Source: Candidatus Anammoxibacter sp. (GTDB lineage: Bacteria > Planctomycetota > Brocadiia > Brocadiales > Anammoxibacteraceae). From it: 64,000 bases of DNA. The stretch lies in assembly GCA_021777055.1 (NCBI GenBank), contig JAIQZO010000046.1, positions 1 to 64,000 on the forward strand. The letters are read 5' to 3'. Numbering within the stretch: position 1 is the stretch's first letter; every line of letters begins with the position of its first letter. Position numbers and translations under genes: made by a program. Below the pieces are notes generated by a model. The model had not been told where the DNA came from. It ran no database searches and saw only the letters and a list, made by a program, of their open reading frames with translations. This document shows positions 36,156 through 45,041 of this stretch, one piece after another.

Positions 36156-36824
36156 TTCTATTTTTGACTCAATTGTACCGTTAAAGTCAATAATATAGAG
36201 GAAAGATTTTATATCCTGATTGATCTCATCAAGATTATCGTCTTCAATATCATCCTGATTCAGGTTAACATCCTTTGCTATTAGATAAATTTGGCGATTA
36301 TCATTAAAGATTGATGGTATGGAGACAATCTCTTCTTCCAATTCAACTTTTAATGCCTCTGCACCTTCAACAAATGGCAGATTAACTATATATAATAAAG
36401 TTTGTTCCGAATCTGATAAATGAGCTGTTGCCGCTAATACAGTATTATCTTCAGATATAACCGGCCTCCTTAATATCTTACCATCCAAAAACATTATTGT
36501 CTTTTCTCCGGAAGGAGTTATATTAACCAGTTTTGTCTGTATAGAAGGGTTATCAAAACGACGACTTCCTTCTGCATTCTCAAGCCCCTCCAGTACAACT
36601 TCATATTCAATAATATACGCTGACCCATCATCTACTATAAACGGAGGCATTACTTTCCTTAAATTATTACTATTGGAGTGACCTACCCCACCACCTCTAT
36701 CAAAGCTACCTCTCCCCCCTCCTCCAAATCCGCCATTAAAGTTTCCTGCTCTTTGGGCAAAAGAATAAGGGGTTACTATTGACAAACAAAACATAACCAT
36801 AAGGACAAAAAAAAGCTTTTTCAT
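36150..36824 (-). CDS. Secreted glycine-rich hypothetical protein
   Basis: A 224-residue secreted protein. Signal peptide FFVLMVMFCLSIVTPYSFA is nearly the same as at 35583. The mature N-terminus is glycine-rich and disordered (GGFGGGGRGSFDRGGGVG), followed by a beta-rich domain that is unrecognised (VMPPFIVDDGSAYIIEYEVV, then RRPVISEDNTVLAATAHL) and an acidic C-terminal stretch (DDIEDDNLDEIN). AAAGGAGAAG upstream supports ATG 36824. Probably periplasmic or surface-attached. Confidence 0.7.
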   Translation of the reverse strand: MKKLFFVLMVMFCLSIVTPYSFAQRAGNFNGGFGGGGRGSFDRGGGVGHSNSNNLRKVMPPFIVDDGSAYIIEYEVVLEGLENAEGSRRFDNPSIQTKLVNITPSGEKTIMFLDGKILRRPVISEDNTVLAATAHLSDSEQTLLYIVNLPFVEGAEALKVELEEEIVSIPSIFNDNRQIYLIAKDVNLNQDDIEDDNLDEINQDIKSFLYIIDFNGTIESKIEI

Positions 36825-36943
36825 AGCACTTCTCCTTTAAATAAAATATGAAAAAAGATACAAACAAGGGAACAGGAGTCAACCATATTCCATAAATTCA
36901 AAATCGTAACAAACATAAAAGTAAGGTTATGATTATTTATCCG

Positions 36944-38287
36944 CTACTGCTGCAGCAGTGCAGCTGACGCATCAAGCACCCCCCATCCGAAGAGATTATC
37001 TTTTCCCTCACGGCCTAAATCCTTGGAAGTTGACGTTATACGTTCCTTAACCTCATCAGGGGTCAACGACGAATCATTTGAGAGTATTAACGCGGCAACC
37101 CCGGAAACATGTGGGCAAGAAAAAGAGGTCCCCTGAAACCTGAAAAGATCCCACATTTCGTCATTTCTCCTGAAGAAAAACCCCATTCTGAATGTTTCCT
37201 GAAGTATGCCATCGTCAAAACCGTCATCATTCTGGTCGACATTCAGATCCCCTCCCGGCGCAACTACATCTATTTCCGGTCCGAAATTGGAGAAATAGGA
37301 AAGACCTTCATCAAATCGTACAGACCCTACTGCTATAACCTTCTCAAATGCCGCGGGAAAGACAACTTCCCCACCTTCGTTCCCGGCTGCGGCCACCACG
37401 ACAACACCTTTATCATGTGCATCATTTACAGCACTTTCGAGAATTCGCGATCTTCCATTCCCACCAACACTAAGATTAATAACATGGGCTCCATTATCCA
37501 CTGCCCACCTAATTCCGTCTGCGATGGATGAGATATTACCAAACCCACGCCGGTCCAACACTTTAACTGCCATGATTGTCGCGTTAAAAGCAACAGCAGC
37601 GACTCCATCGTTATTATTAGTGGACTGTCCAATTATTCCAGCGACATGGGTACCATGTCCATTATCATCCGTAGAATCATTATCTCTGTTCTCAAAATCA
37701 CGCCCTTGAATCACATCACATGTAAATCCGTCAATACCATTAGGGTTGACACCGGAATCAACAACTGCAACAACAATCCCGTCCCCACTGCTTATATCCC
37801 ATGCTCTTTCACAATTTATCTGTTTCATATTCCACTGAAGGTCAAAGAATTCATCGTTTGGGGTAAATAGGGCTTTATAAATATAATTCGGTTCGGCAAA
37901 CTCCACAACTGCAGCCCTGGAATAAGCATCTATCATTCTTTTAACATGGCCGTCTTGACACCTTACTTTGTAATATTGATTGCCGTACGAGTTAAGAAAA
38001 GATCTTACTCCTAATCTTTTATGGAGTTTTGCTTTATCTTCCTCAGTTACGTAATCTTTAAATTTTACAATAACTTCATTTTCTACAAAATTAGCAATTG
38101 TATCTTCTATCGTCTTTCTAGATGCACCACAGGCAGTAGGCTGACGAAATTGAATTAATAAAACAGAAAAAGACAAAACCAGACCTAAGAATATAAGCTT
38201 AAAAACAAAATCTCTCGGTTCGTACATCAGCCTTACAAACTTATATTTACGGCTAACAACCTGTAAACAATTTTTATTATTTAACAT
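36944..38287 (-). CDS. S8 family subtilisin-like serine protease
   Basis: A 447-residue subtilase. Catalytic triad: Asp177 (VVAVVDSGVNP), His211 (NGHGTHVAG), Ser388 (GTSFSCPHVSG). The oxyanion Asn is in AAAGNEGGEV. A membrane or signal segment lies at residues 28-47 (FVFKLIFLGLVLSFSVLLI). A propeptide of about 80 residues follows (NEVIVKFKDY and VEFAEPNYIY), a fervidolysin-like fold. All active residues are present. AGAGGT upstream supports ATG 38287; a start at 38227 is also possible. It is downstream of the sigma/anti-sigma/Spy genes and may be part of that envelope stress unit. Confidence 0.9.
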   Translation of the reverse strand: MLNNKNCLQVVSRKYKFVRLMYEPRDFVFKLIFLGLVLSFSVLLIQFRQPTACGASRKTIEDTIANFVENEVIVKFKDYVTEEDKAKLHKRLGVRSFLNSYGNQYYKVRCQDGHVKRMIDAYSRAAVVEFAEPNYIYKALFTPNDEFFDLQWNMKQINCERAWDISSGDGIVVAVVDSGVNPNGIDGFTCDVIQGRDFENRDNDSTDDNGHGTHVAGIIGQSTNNNDGVAAVAFNATIMAVKVLDRRGFGNISSIADGIRWAVDNGAHVINLSVGGNGRSRILESAVNDAHDKGVVVVAAAGNEGGEVVFPAAFEKVIAVGSVRFDEGLSYFSNFGPEIDVVAPGGDLNVDQNDDGFDDGILQETFRMGFFFRRNDEMWDLFRFQGTSFSCPHVSGVAALILSNDSSLTPDEVKERITSTSKDLGREGKDNLFGWGVLDASAALLQQ

Positions 38288-38346
38288 AACCAGATGACCT
38301 CTAAAAAGTTAAGAAAGTATCAATAAAGATACTGGGTTTAATTATC

Positions 38347-38841
38347 TCAAGGGCCCATAAATCCCCCCATCCCTTTTCTCATTCCTTTTCTAACCCCTTT
38401 TCTCATCTCACGGATACTCTCCCTGAATTTCTTAAATTGTTCATATGTAAGTATTTTTTTCATTGAAATAAAAGACTCTATTCTTATGTCAAAGAGTTTT
38501 CCCCTTAATTTCTTTATCTCTTCCCCGGTCTTATATATCTCTTTTAAATCTGTTTCCTGTTTTCCAAATTCGTCCATAAAATATTTCATCTTGTTCATTA
38601 ATTCATTTCTAATACTCTTTGTCTTTGCATCAAAAATTTTCTGATGATTTTTCATCTGCTCTTTTTGTTTAGTAGTTAATCCAAGTTCTGCTAATATCTT
38701 CTCTCTCATCATTTTCCTTCGCTCATGCATTTCTGGAGACCCCTTAAATGCAAAAGCAGAACCGGCAAATCCCACCAACATGATGCTAATTAATAAAACA
38801 TAAAGAATTAGTATTCTTAAATCTTTATTTAATTTACTCAT
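38347..38841 (-). CDS. Spy/CpxP-like periplasmic protein
   Basis: A 164-residue exported helical protein with a signal peptide (VLLISIMLVGFAGSAFA). The region from residue 40 has the LTTKQKEQMK pattern with repeated charged helices and LTYEQFKKFRESI at the end. That fits the LTxxQ motif of the Spy/CpxP/heavy-metal-sensor class of periplasmic chaperones and stress sensors. The C-terminus is basic with Met and Gly (RKGMRKGMGGFMGP). It sits between anti-sigma factor and protease, so it may modulate the ECF response. Confidence 0.8.
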   Translation of the reverse strand: MSKLNKDLRILILYVLLISIMLVGFAGSAFAFKGSPEMHERRKMMREKILAELGLTTKQKEQMKNHQKIFDAKTKSIRNELMNKMKYFMDEFGKQETDLKEIYKTGEEIKKLRGKLFDIRIESFISMKKILTYEQFKKFRESIREMRKGVRKGMRKGMGGFMGP

Positions 38842-38865
38842 AATATTATCTTCTTAATAAAAAAA

Positions 38866-39366
38866 TCAGTTAAAGAAAAAACCAAATTCCATACTTGATT
38901 CATCGGAAAGGTCTTCATCGTTAAGGCTAGATCCGGTAAGAAATGTTATATTATTCTCTAAATAATTGTTCAAATCCTCATCTGTATCAAATTTCTGGCT
39001 TAAAGGTAATACTGCAAAATAAATCCCAAATAAACAGGCAATTATAATGCTCATAAAAACAAAAGCAGGCTTTCTAAAGGAAAATAGAGGACCTATTCTT
39101 TGCTTCAAATAATTAATGTTTAGATCGTTCTGACCTGTTTTTTCATCTTCTATTCTATTTTTTATACCGTACCAGACTGTTTCAGGTAGTTCAATTTCAT
39201 CTGATTCTGTAGATGGAGTATTGACTGTTGCTCTTAAATCTTGTTCTAATCGTCTGCAATTTTCACAATTAGTAAGATGATTCTTAACTTTTTCTAATAA
39301 CTTGTGATCTAACTCATCATCTATATAATCTGTAAAAAGCAGGCCTTCTACTTTCGCACAATTCAT
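38866..39366 (-). CDS. Zinc-finger anti-sigma factor
   Basis: A 166-residue anti-sigma factor. The zinc-binding ZAS motif has Cys3, His30, Cys34 and Cys37 (HLTNCENC) and binds the cognate ECF sigma. A single membrane segment at about residues 105-127 (FVFMSIIIACLFGIYFAV) and a periplasmic tail follow. The start overlaps the sigma factor stop by four bases (ATGA), typical of a cognate pair. Periplasmic sensing through a Spy-like or protease partner is plausible. Confidence 0.9.
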   Translation of the reverse strand: MNCAKVEGLLFTDYIDDELDHKLLEKVKNHLTNCENCRRLEQDLRATVNTPSTESDEIELPETVWYGIKNRIEDEKTGQNDLNINYLKQRIGPLFSFRKPAFVFMSIIIACLFGIYFAVLPLSQKFDTDEDLNNYLENNITFLTGSSLNDEDLSDESSMEFGFFFN

Positions 39367-39923
39367 AATAAACTGCCTCCATGTCTTTTTAGACTTATGA
39401 TAGATTGTCTTGCCCTTTTCAACCGTGAACGAACAGCATTAACATTAATATTTAACGTTTTTGCTATCTCTTTATAAGTTAACCCTTCTATTTCCCTCAA
39501 ATGCAAACATATCCTCTGGTCTGGTGTAAGTCTTTTTAAAAATAGTGATAAAACTGATTTTTTATCCTCTGTCTCGATATTTTTATTTACTGCATCTTCC
39601 ATTTGAGGAGCCGATTGTATTACAACATCGTAATCAACCTTTTTATCCTCCTCTTTCGATCTTTTTGAAATAGCATCAATTGCAGTATTAACAGAGATTT
39701 TATATACCCAGGTTTTAAAAGATGACTTAAAATTAAAAGATTGAAGTTTATTATAGATTTTAACAAAAACATCCTGAGTAACATCCTGGGCATCATGTTC
39801 ATTATTGATAATTTGATAAACAACCCTATAGACGTAAGGAGAGATAATCCTGTATATCTGCTCAAAGGCCTCCATATTCCCTAAAGATGAATCTTTAATC
39901 AGATTGTTATCTATCTCCTGCAT
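39363..39923 (-). CDS. ECF RNA polymerase sigma factor
   Basis: A 186-residue sigma-70 family ECF factor. Region 2 is at residues 15-90: NMEAFEQIYRIISPYVYR, DAQDVTQDVFVKIYNKL, then SFKTWVYKISVNTAID. Region 4 has RICLHLREIEGLTYKEIAK and the recognition helix NAVRSRLKRARQS. It lacks a clear Shine-Dalgarno before the ATG, so translation may be from a short leader. It starts the operon of anti-sigma, Spy-like and subtilase genes, and it should autoregulate. Confidence 0.92.
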   Translation of the reverse strand: MQEIDNNLIKDSSLGNMEAFEQIYRIISPYVYRVVYQIINNEHDAQDVTQDVFVKIYNKLQSFNFKSSFKTWVYKISVNTAIDAISKRSKEEDKKVDYDVVIQSAPQMEDAVNKNIETEDKKSVLSLFLKRLTPDQRICLHLREIEGLTYKEIAKTLNINVNAVRSRLKRARQSIISLKRHGGSLL

Positions 39924-40286
39924 ATATAATTTAGAATGTTTTTTTTATAGAATTCTATTGTTTAACCCTTTACTTATATTAGACGATTCTAATTACTGAA
40001 AAGTTACTCAAAAAATTTTTCTCAAAAAATATTTAAGAAAATATATGAAAGAAATGAAGAGTGTGTATATTAGTAGATATCTTATGTGGTTTTATGTAAC
40101 GGAATGGAAAGTGTGAAACATTAGGAAGAAATACAATAAACAGAGAAATACTATATTTTTTTTATAGTAACATTCAGGATAAGAAAGAATAGAAATACAA
40201 TTGCAGTATGAAGATGTGTTATAATTAATTTGCTGTCTTTATATCAGCCTAACCAGCCATGAGTATGTCGTTAGATTGCCCATTTA

Positions 40287-40325
40287 TATCGTTAAGTGGA
40301 GACTTAATGTAACCACTTAACGATA
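40287..40325. other. Perfect 13-bp hairpin between DUF4412 and sigma operon
   Basis: TATCGTTAAGTGG (40287-40299) and its complement (40313-40325) enclose a 13-nt loop. The hairpin is in the 437-bp intergenic region downstream of DUF4412 and upstream of the sigma gene. No T-run follows on either strand, so it may be a regulatory or structural element. Otherwise no gene lies between 39,924 and 40,360. Confidence 0.5.
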
Positions 40326-40360
40326 ATATAAGTAATTAGTTCATTTGTTCTGAGAGAAGT

Positions 40361-41197
40361 TCATCTATTAAAAGGCATTTTCATATCGCGTTTTTTGTAT
40401 CCTTCCGGCGGATCGAAGAGTAAGGGATCAACATTAGTTTTAACTACAGAACTAAAAGTGGTCTCCCCCACAATAGCCCCGTTAAAGAAATTGACTGTTT
40501 TAACCGGAAATCCATCTAATTTGCGAAGTTGTTTGAAAATACCCTTTTCTGACGGCATGGAAGATCCGATAAATTTCGGACGATTTGCAAATGTCTTTCG
40601 CCATTCATCCATAAAATCACCCATTCCTAACATTACACTCGAAATCTCACTACCACCATCAATATTCTTCCACCTTGTTACGTAATGGAGCCTAACCATT
40701 TCATCACCTCTATAGGTCTCATATTTTGTACATTTATAACCGTCAATTTTTTCAAATCCTACCTTCTTTAACACCGGTTCTTCAATATGAGGGGTTTGCA
40801 TCGCACCAAGGCGGCCTTTCATCATCCTTTCCATCATTGCCCTCTGCTCAGGAGGGGCATTCTTTAAAGCATCCTTCATTTTTGACATCGCCTGATTTAT
40901 ATTCCCAGCCATAGAGTTCATGGACTCTTTGTTCATAACAAAATAGCTCTTGCCTGTATGATTAAGAAAAATCAGCTCTTCCCGATCACCCAAAAATATC
41001 ATGGAATTACCACTCTTATTTCCATTATGGTAAAAATCCATCCTTAAGTTGTTTCCTTTAATCGAAACGTCTGTTTTGTCAGAAGATTGTGCATCCCCAC
41101 CCTTAAAATCCCATTCAAAAATAACATCAGCAAACGAACAACAACTAATAAAAAGAAAAAAACTTAAGCTTAATATAAAAAAAAAGTTCTTAAACAT
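40361..41197 (-). CDS. DUF4412-type secreted protein
   Basis: A 278-residue exported protein. Signal peptide ends near residue 23 (FLFISCCSFA), with CC suggesting possible lipidation. The mature domain has SIKGNNLRMDFYHNGNKSGN, then a helical Met-rich region (MSKMKDALKNAPPEQRAMME), and GFEKIDGYKCTKYETYRGD, the DUF4412 pattern. Function is unknown. Its last third fits a beta-rich periplasmic fold. Transcribed alone toward the hairpin at 40287. Confidence 0.72.
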   Translation of the reverse strand: MFKNFFFILSLSFFLFISCCSFADVIFEWDFKGGDAQSSDKTDVSIKGNNLRMDFYHNGNKSGNSMIFLGDREELIFLNHTGKSYFVMNKESMNSMAGNINQAMSKMKDALKNAPPEQRAMMERMMKGRLGAMQTPHIEEPVLKKVGFEKIDGYKCTKYETYRGDEMVRLHYVTRWKNIDGGSEISSVMLGMGDFMDEWRKTFANRPKFIGSSMPSEKGIFKQLRKLDGFPVKTVNFFNGAIVGETTFSSVVKTNVDPLLFDPPEGYKKRDMKMPFNR

Positions 41198-41232
41198 CGA
41201 ATCCCCTCTTATAAAATTGTTAGAAAAGTAAC

Positions 41233-42888
41233 TCAGCCATCTACCAGCTTAAGATAATGGTCTATCTCTTCAGATGCCTTTCTGGCAGTTTCCATGCCAC
41301 CGTCTCTCTCTTCCCTATAGTCTTTTATAATATCTTCTGTCCCTGATGCCCGTTTGAGAACCCAAACACCCTTTTCTAGAACTACTTTTATACCATCACC
41401 GATGGCCAACCTTTCAATACTGAGACCGGCAATTTTCTTACCATGTAACAGAGATTTAACTTCATCCGGATTAGCAGATAAAGTCATCAACCGTGCCTTT
41501 TTTGAAGCAGTTGCTTCGGCATCTATGCGTTCATACTGATGTATACCATACTTTGATTCAAGTTCTGCGTATAATGTTCCTATATCTTTACCAGTATGAG
41601 CAATTATCTCCATTATTAATAAAAGAGCAGCAATACCATCTTTCTCCGTAACCCACAACGAGCCGTCCAGTCGGGGAAAAGACATACCCGAACTCTCTTC
41701 ACCAGCAATAACATACTCTCCGTTCTTTAACCCTTCCACATACCATTTAAACCCCACATCCACCTCTTTTACCGGCCTGCTGTAATCTGCAGCAATGAGA
41801 TCAAGCATATGGGTAGTACCGATACTCCTGCCAATTCCCATTTTTTGATCAAACCCTCTGTTTTTTGCAAGATAATCAAAGACAACACAAAGTACATGAT
41901 TGGGATTTAGAATACCGGTTAGATCCTCACCGCCAAACCTATCAGCGTCGTTATCATTTGCCCCGACAAAAGAGACCCCAAGCTTTTGCAAAAACCCCTG
42001 CACCGCCATCATTACATACTTGGATGATGGGTCGCCCCGCAATTTCCCGTCCCAATCAAACGTCTTCATTGCCGATGCAGGATCTGGATCAGGTAATAGG
42101 ACCTCTATCTGTGTTTCATATTTACTATTAATCGCTTCATAGTATCCGTTGGCAGAACCGCCAAGGGGTGTGGCAGCAAAACGCATCCCCTTAACAATGT
42201 CCATCATGACCACATTGGCAAGATCATCAACATAAGGAGTAAGCATATCTACCTCTTTTATCAGTCCCTGCTCCATAGCAATGTCAAAATCAATACGCTT
42301 TATTTCATCACTGTTCTTGAGATATCTGTTTGCAGATTCGTCAATAGGTTTAGTTCGTGTGTTTGGCCCTCCATCGCATCCGTTGCTTTTGTATCCAGCA
42401 TCTTCTGGCGGATTGTGTGAAGCTGTTATTGCAACCCCTTCGACATTTTCTCCTTTTGCATTTCTACTAATTATCTGATGAGAAACAACCGGGGTAGGTG
42501 TGCTCCTGTCCCCTTTTTGAATAATAACAGTCATCCCGTTTCCAGCAAATACCTCTGCCGCAGTCCTTTGAGCAAGGTCAGATGTAAACCGGACATCCTT
42601 GCCCATAATAACAGGTCCGGCAACATTTTTCTCGGATGTTAAGTCAGGTCCAAATGTACCTCTCTCTCCCCTGATATCTGCAAGGGCTTGAGTTATAGCC
42701 GCGACATGATTTTCAGAAAAACCATTACCGGTCTTACCCCTGTGACCTGAAGTACCATTTTTTACAGGTATTAGTTCACCTTCCGGATGAAAATATAACT
42801 TCTCCATATCCTCTTTTTTTTTAAGATGAGATGGCTCTGGTCTTTTACCTGCTAAAGGATGAATGCTTTTACCCATTTTTTGCTCCAT
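41233..42888 (-). CDS. pgm: Phosphoglucomutase (alpha-D-glucose specific)
   Basis: A 551-residue enzyme, the usual length. The phospho-serine loop is TASHNPPEDAGYKSNGCDGG, the metal-binding loop is DNDADRFGG, the sugar-binding loop is GEESSGMSF, and RASGTEDIIKDY is the phosphate-binding end. It interconverts glucose-1-phosphate and glucose-6-phosphate in glycogen and sugar-nucleotide metabolism, in the cytoplasm. An N-terminal HPLAGKRP motif is typical of Pgm. Monocistronic. Confidence 0.95.
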   Translation of the reverse strand: MEQKMGKSIHPLAGKRPEPSHLKKKEDMEKLYFHPEGELIPVKNGTSGHRGKTGNGFSENHVAAITQALADIRGERGTFGPDLTSEKNVAGPVIMGKDVRFTSDLAQRTAAEVFAGNGMTVIIQKGDRSTPTPVVSHQIISRNAKGENVEGVAITASHNPPEDAGYKSNGCDGGPNTRTKPIDESANRYLKNSDEIKRIDFDIAMEQGLIKEVDMLTPYVDDLANVVMMDIVKGMRFAATPLGGSANGYYEAINSKYETQIEVLLPDPDPASAMKTFDWDGKLRGDPSSKYVMMAVQGFLQKLGVSFVGANDNDADRFGGEDLTGILNPNHVLCVVFDYLAKNRGFDQKMGIGRSIGTTHMLDLIAADYSRPVKEVDVGFKWYVEGLKNGEYVIAGEESSGMSFPRLDGSLWVTEKDGIAALLLIMEIIAHTGKDIGTLYAELESKYGIHQYERIDAEATASKKARLMTLSANPDEVKSLLHGKKIAGLSIERLAIGDGIKVVLEKGVWVLKRASGTEDIIKDYREERDGGMETARKASEEIDHYLKLVDG

Positions 42889-43128
42889 TTATTCGTATCT
42901 AATCCGTGCCCACATTAAACACCCCGTCTGCTACTCTGCCACCCCTCTTTCCAGAGGGGATTACACTGCATACACTTTTAATTTATAATAAATCCTCTCT
43001 AAAAAGAGTGGATATAGGGTGTGTTACTGAATTTCCATGAATAGATACATTTAATCGAAAAAAGATTTATAAACCTTAAACATTTTCATACATTTATACT
43101 CGAAGTGATTAGTATTTCGAGTATATTA
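42889..43128. repeat. Gap with R7 hairpin
   Basis: CCCCTCTTTCCAGAGGGG (42942-42959) is a 7-bp stem hairpin (R7) flanked by ACACCCC and GGGTGTG. Similar hairpins occur at about 53858-53873 and 53968-53987. No gene. Confidence 0.55.
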
Positions 43129-44256
43129 TTATATCGCATCTTTAAGTGCGGTGATCAACCTAATATTTTCCTCCCGTTTTCTTACCGCAATCCTAAAATA
43201 TTTCTCTGAAAGTGCAACAAAATTTGAACAATTCCTTATTATAATACCAGACTTAATCATCCTATCAAACAAATCAGAAGCAGTTAACGTCATATCCAGG
43301 ATTTTAATTAAGATAAAGTTTACTGAGGGTTTAAAAGAGTATATGCCTTCTATTTTTGACAATTCGTTAAACAGGAAATCTTTCTCTATGTTTGTATACG
43401 CCCTGCTCTCAGTGACAAATTTCGTATCATCTACCGCAACAGTGCCAGCAAACTGTGCAAATGAGTTTACACTCCACGGCTCTTTCTGTAACAACAATTT
43501 GTCAGTTATGTTTTTATTTGCGACAAGAAATCCTAATCTAATTCCTGGAATTCCATAGAGTTTTGTTAAAGACCGGACAACAATAAGATTATCGGCTTTT
43601 GCGGCAAGATCTATAACGCTATATCTTTCAGGATCAGAAGTAAGATCCATAAATGCCTCATCAATAACGATCAATGCATCTGGATAATTCTGTGTCAGAT
43701 CAATTATATCATCTTTTTCAATTAAATGCCCCGTAGGGTTATTAGGGTTGCAAAGAAAGATTATATTCTTAAAAGAGGAAGGTAGACCTTGTGAATTTGT
43801 TTCTTGTACAGGAGATTTATCTATATAATTACTAAGACAATTAGTTTCTATCTTAAACAAATCGTCATCGCGACAAATAATCTCTTCAATGGAAACGCCC
43901 GCACACTTGAGGGCTCTGGGAAATTCTGTAAATGTCGGCTGAAATACAAAGCCACGTTCAGGTGATACCGCTCTGGGAATGAGATAAAAGAGTTCCGTAG
44001 ATCCATTGCCCATAACAATATTTGATTCCTTACAATCATACTTCAAAGCAAGCTTCTTTTTAAGCTCACAGCAGTTGGGATCAGGATAATGGAGAATGGC
44101 ATTTATATTAGAGCAAATCGCGTTTTCAATTTCAGCAGGAAATCCCAAAGGGTTTATATTAGCACTAAAATCAACAACTTCTTCCGGCTGCAGACCATAT
44201 GCGGAACATATCTTTCCTATATTTCCTCCGTGGGTATCTTGCATGTTTAGACTCAA
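43129..44256 (-). CDS. cobD: Threonine-phosphate decarboxylase (CobD)
   Basis: A 375-residue fold type I PLP enzyme. It reads DTHGGNIGKICSAYGLQPEE near the N-terminus, then VDFSANINPLGFP, FLCNPNNPTGHL, and the PLP lysine in SLTKLYGIPGIRLGF. This is CobD, producing (R)-1-aminopropan-2-ol phosphate, the linker for adenosylcobinamide. The DFSANINPLG pattern separates it from HisC. Alternative: HisC-like. A cobT gene lies 3.6 kb away on the same strand, supporting a cobalamin role. Confidence 0.88.
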   Translation of the reverse strand: MSLNMQDTHGGNIGKICSAYGLQPEEVVDFSANINPLGFPAEIENAICSNINAILHYPDPNCCELKKKLALKYDCKESNIVMGNGSTELFYLIPRAVSPERGFVFQPTFTEFPRALKCAGVSIEEIICRDDDLFKIETNCLSNYIDKSPVQETNSQGLPSSFKNIIFLCNPNNPTGHLIEKDDIIDLTQNYPDALIVIDEAFMDLTSDPERYSVIDLAAKADNLIVVRSLTKLYGIPGIRLGFLVANKNITDKLLLQKEPWSVNSFAQFAGTVAVDDTKFVTESRAYTNIEKDFLFNELSKIEGIYSFKPSVNFILIKILDMTLTASDLFDRMIKSGIIIRNCSNFVALSEKYFRIAVRKREENIRLITALKDAI

Positions 44257-44296
44257 AGATTAACTGCTTTATTGTATTGATTTATACAAAATGATA

Positions 44297-44860
44297 TTAT
44301 TCATAATATTTATCATCCAACCACATTGCCGGATTATTCATTATGTATTCAGAAATTTCATAATACGATCGTTCATTCCTGATAACATGTTCATAATAAT
44401 TGCGCTGCCATACATTAAAAACTTTCTTATTCTGGCGAAACCATTTTGTTACCCCAACTTTAAATCCCCGAATAATTGATCCGATAGAACCGGGAATTAT
44501 TTTTTGATATTTATTTTGTAGGGGTTCGAAATTTTGAACCCTTACCTTGGGTTTATTTTTGGGTTCAAGATCTTGAACCCCTACGGTCTCTTTATAGATT
44601 TGAATGATCCCGTGTACATGATTTGGCATAACCACGTATTCATGTAATTTGCTATCCGGATAATGTTCTGGTATACATAACCAACATTGCCTCGTAATTC
44701 TCCCGGCATCAGTTAAGACCATTTCACCTTCAACTATTTCTCCAAAAATGCACTCACTGTTTCTAGTGCAAATGGTAATAAAATATAATCCGTTTTGTGA
44801 ATAATCGTATTCTTTTAGCCTTATTGACCGGCGATGGCGATAGTTGGAATTATTTCCCAT
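44297..44860 (-). CDS. REP-associated tyrosine transposase (RAYT), with REPs inside
   Basis: A 187-residue IS200-like transposase. The HUH pair is H81-x-H83 in VVMPNHVHGII, and the C-terminal motif ERSYYEISEYIMNNPAMW contains the candidate catalytic Tyr172. This type mobilises or amplifies REP palindromes. Residues about 92-115 (VGVQDLEPKNKPKVRVQN then FEP) are encoded by two in-frame REP palindromes (44561-44584 and 44518-44545). This places the target repeat inside the coding sequence while keeping the frame. Intact HUH and tyrosine suggest activity is possible. The REPs lie directly upstream too. Confidence 0.85.
   Translation of the reverse strand: MGNNSNYRHRRSIRLKEYDYSQNGLYFITICTRNSECIFGEIVEGEMVLTDAGRITRQCWLCIPEHYPDSKLHEYVVMPNHVHGIIQIYKETVGVQDLEPKNKPKVRVQNFEPLQNKYQKIIPGSIGSIIRGFKVGVTKWFRQNKKVFNVWQRNYYEHVIRNERSYYEISEYIMNNPAMWLDDKYYE
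44518..44584. repeat. Two REP palindromes inside RAYT coding sequence
   Basis: 44518-44545 and 44561-44584 share GGGTTC(A/G)A and TTGAACCC around the centre, with GTAGGGG or CCCTAC outer bases. They have the same sequence as the extragenic REPs at 44936, 44974 and 45997. Confidence 0.85.
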
Positions 44861-44935
44861 GTTTCACCGTGATTATACAACTTCATGTCTTTTTCGAATC
44901 AGATAATATTTGACAAATTATAATACGTTAAGATT

Positions 44936-45033
44936 GTAGGGGTTCAATATTTTGAACCCAAATAACACATTAGGTAAGGGTTCAATATATTGAACCCCTA
45001 CGGTTTCATTTTAGGGTTCAAAATGTATGAACT
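44936..45033. repeat. REP cluster upstream of RAYT
   Basis: Two good palindromes, GTAGGGGTTCAATATTTTGA and complement (44936-44959) and 44974-45001, followed by a degenerate one (about 45013-45033). All lie within 110 bp of the RAYT start. Confidence 0.85.
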
Positions 45034-45041
45034 ATACCCAT

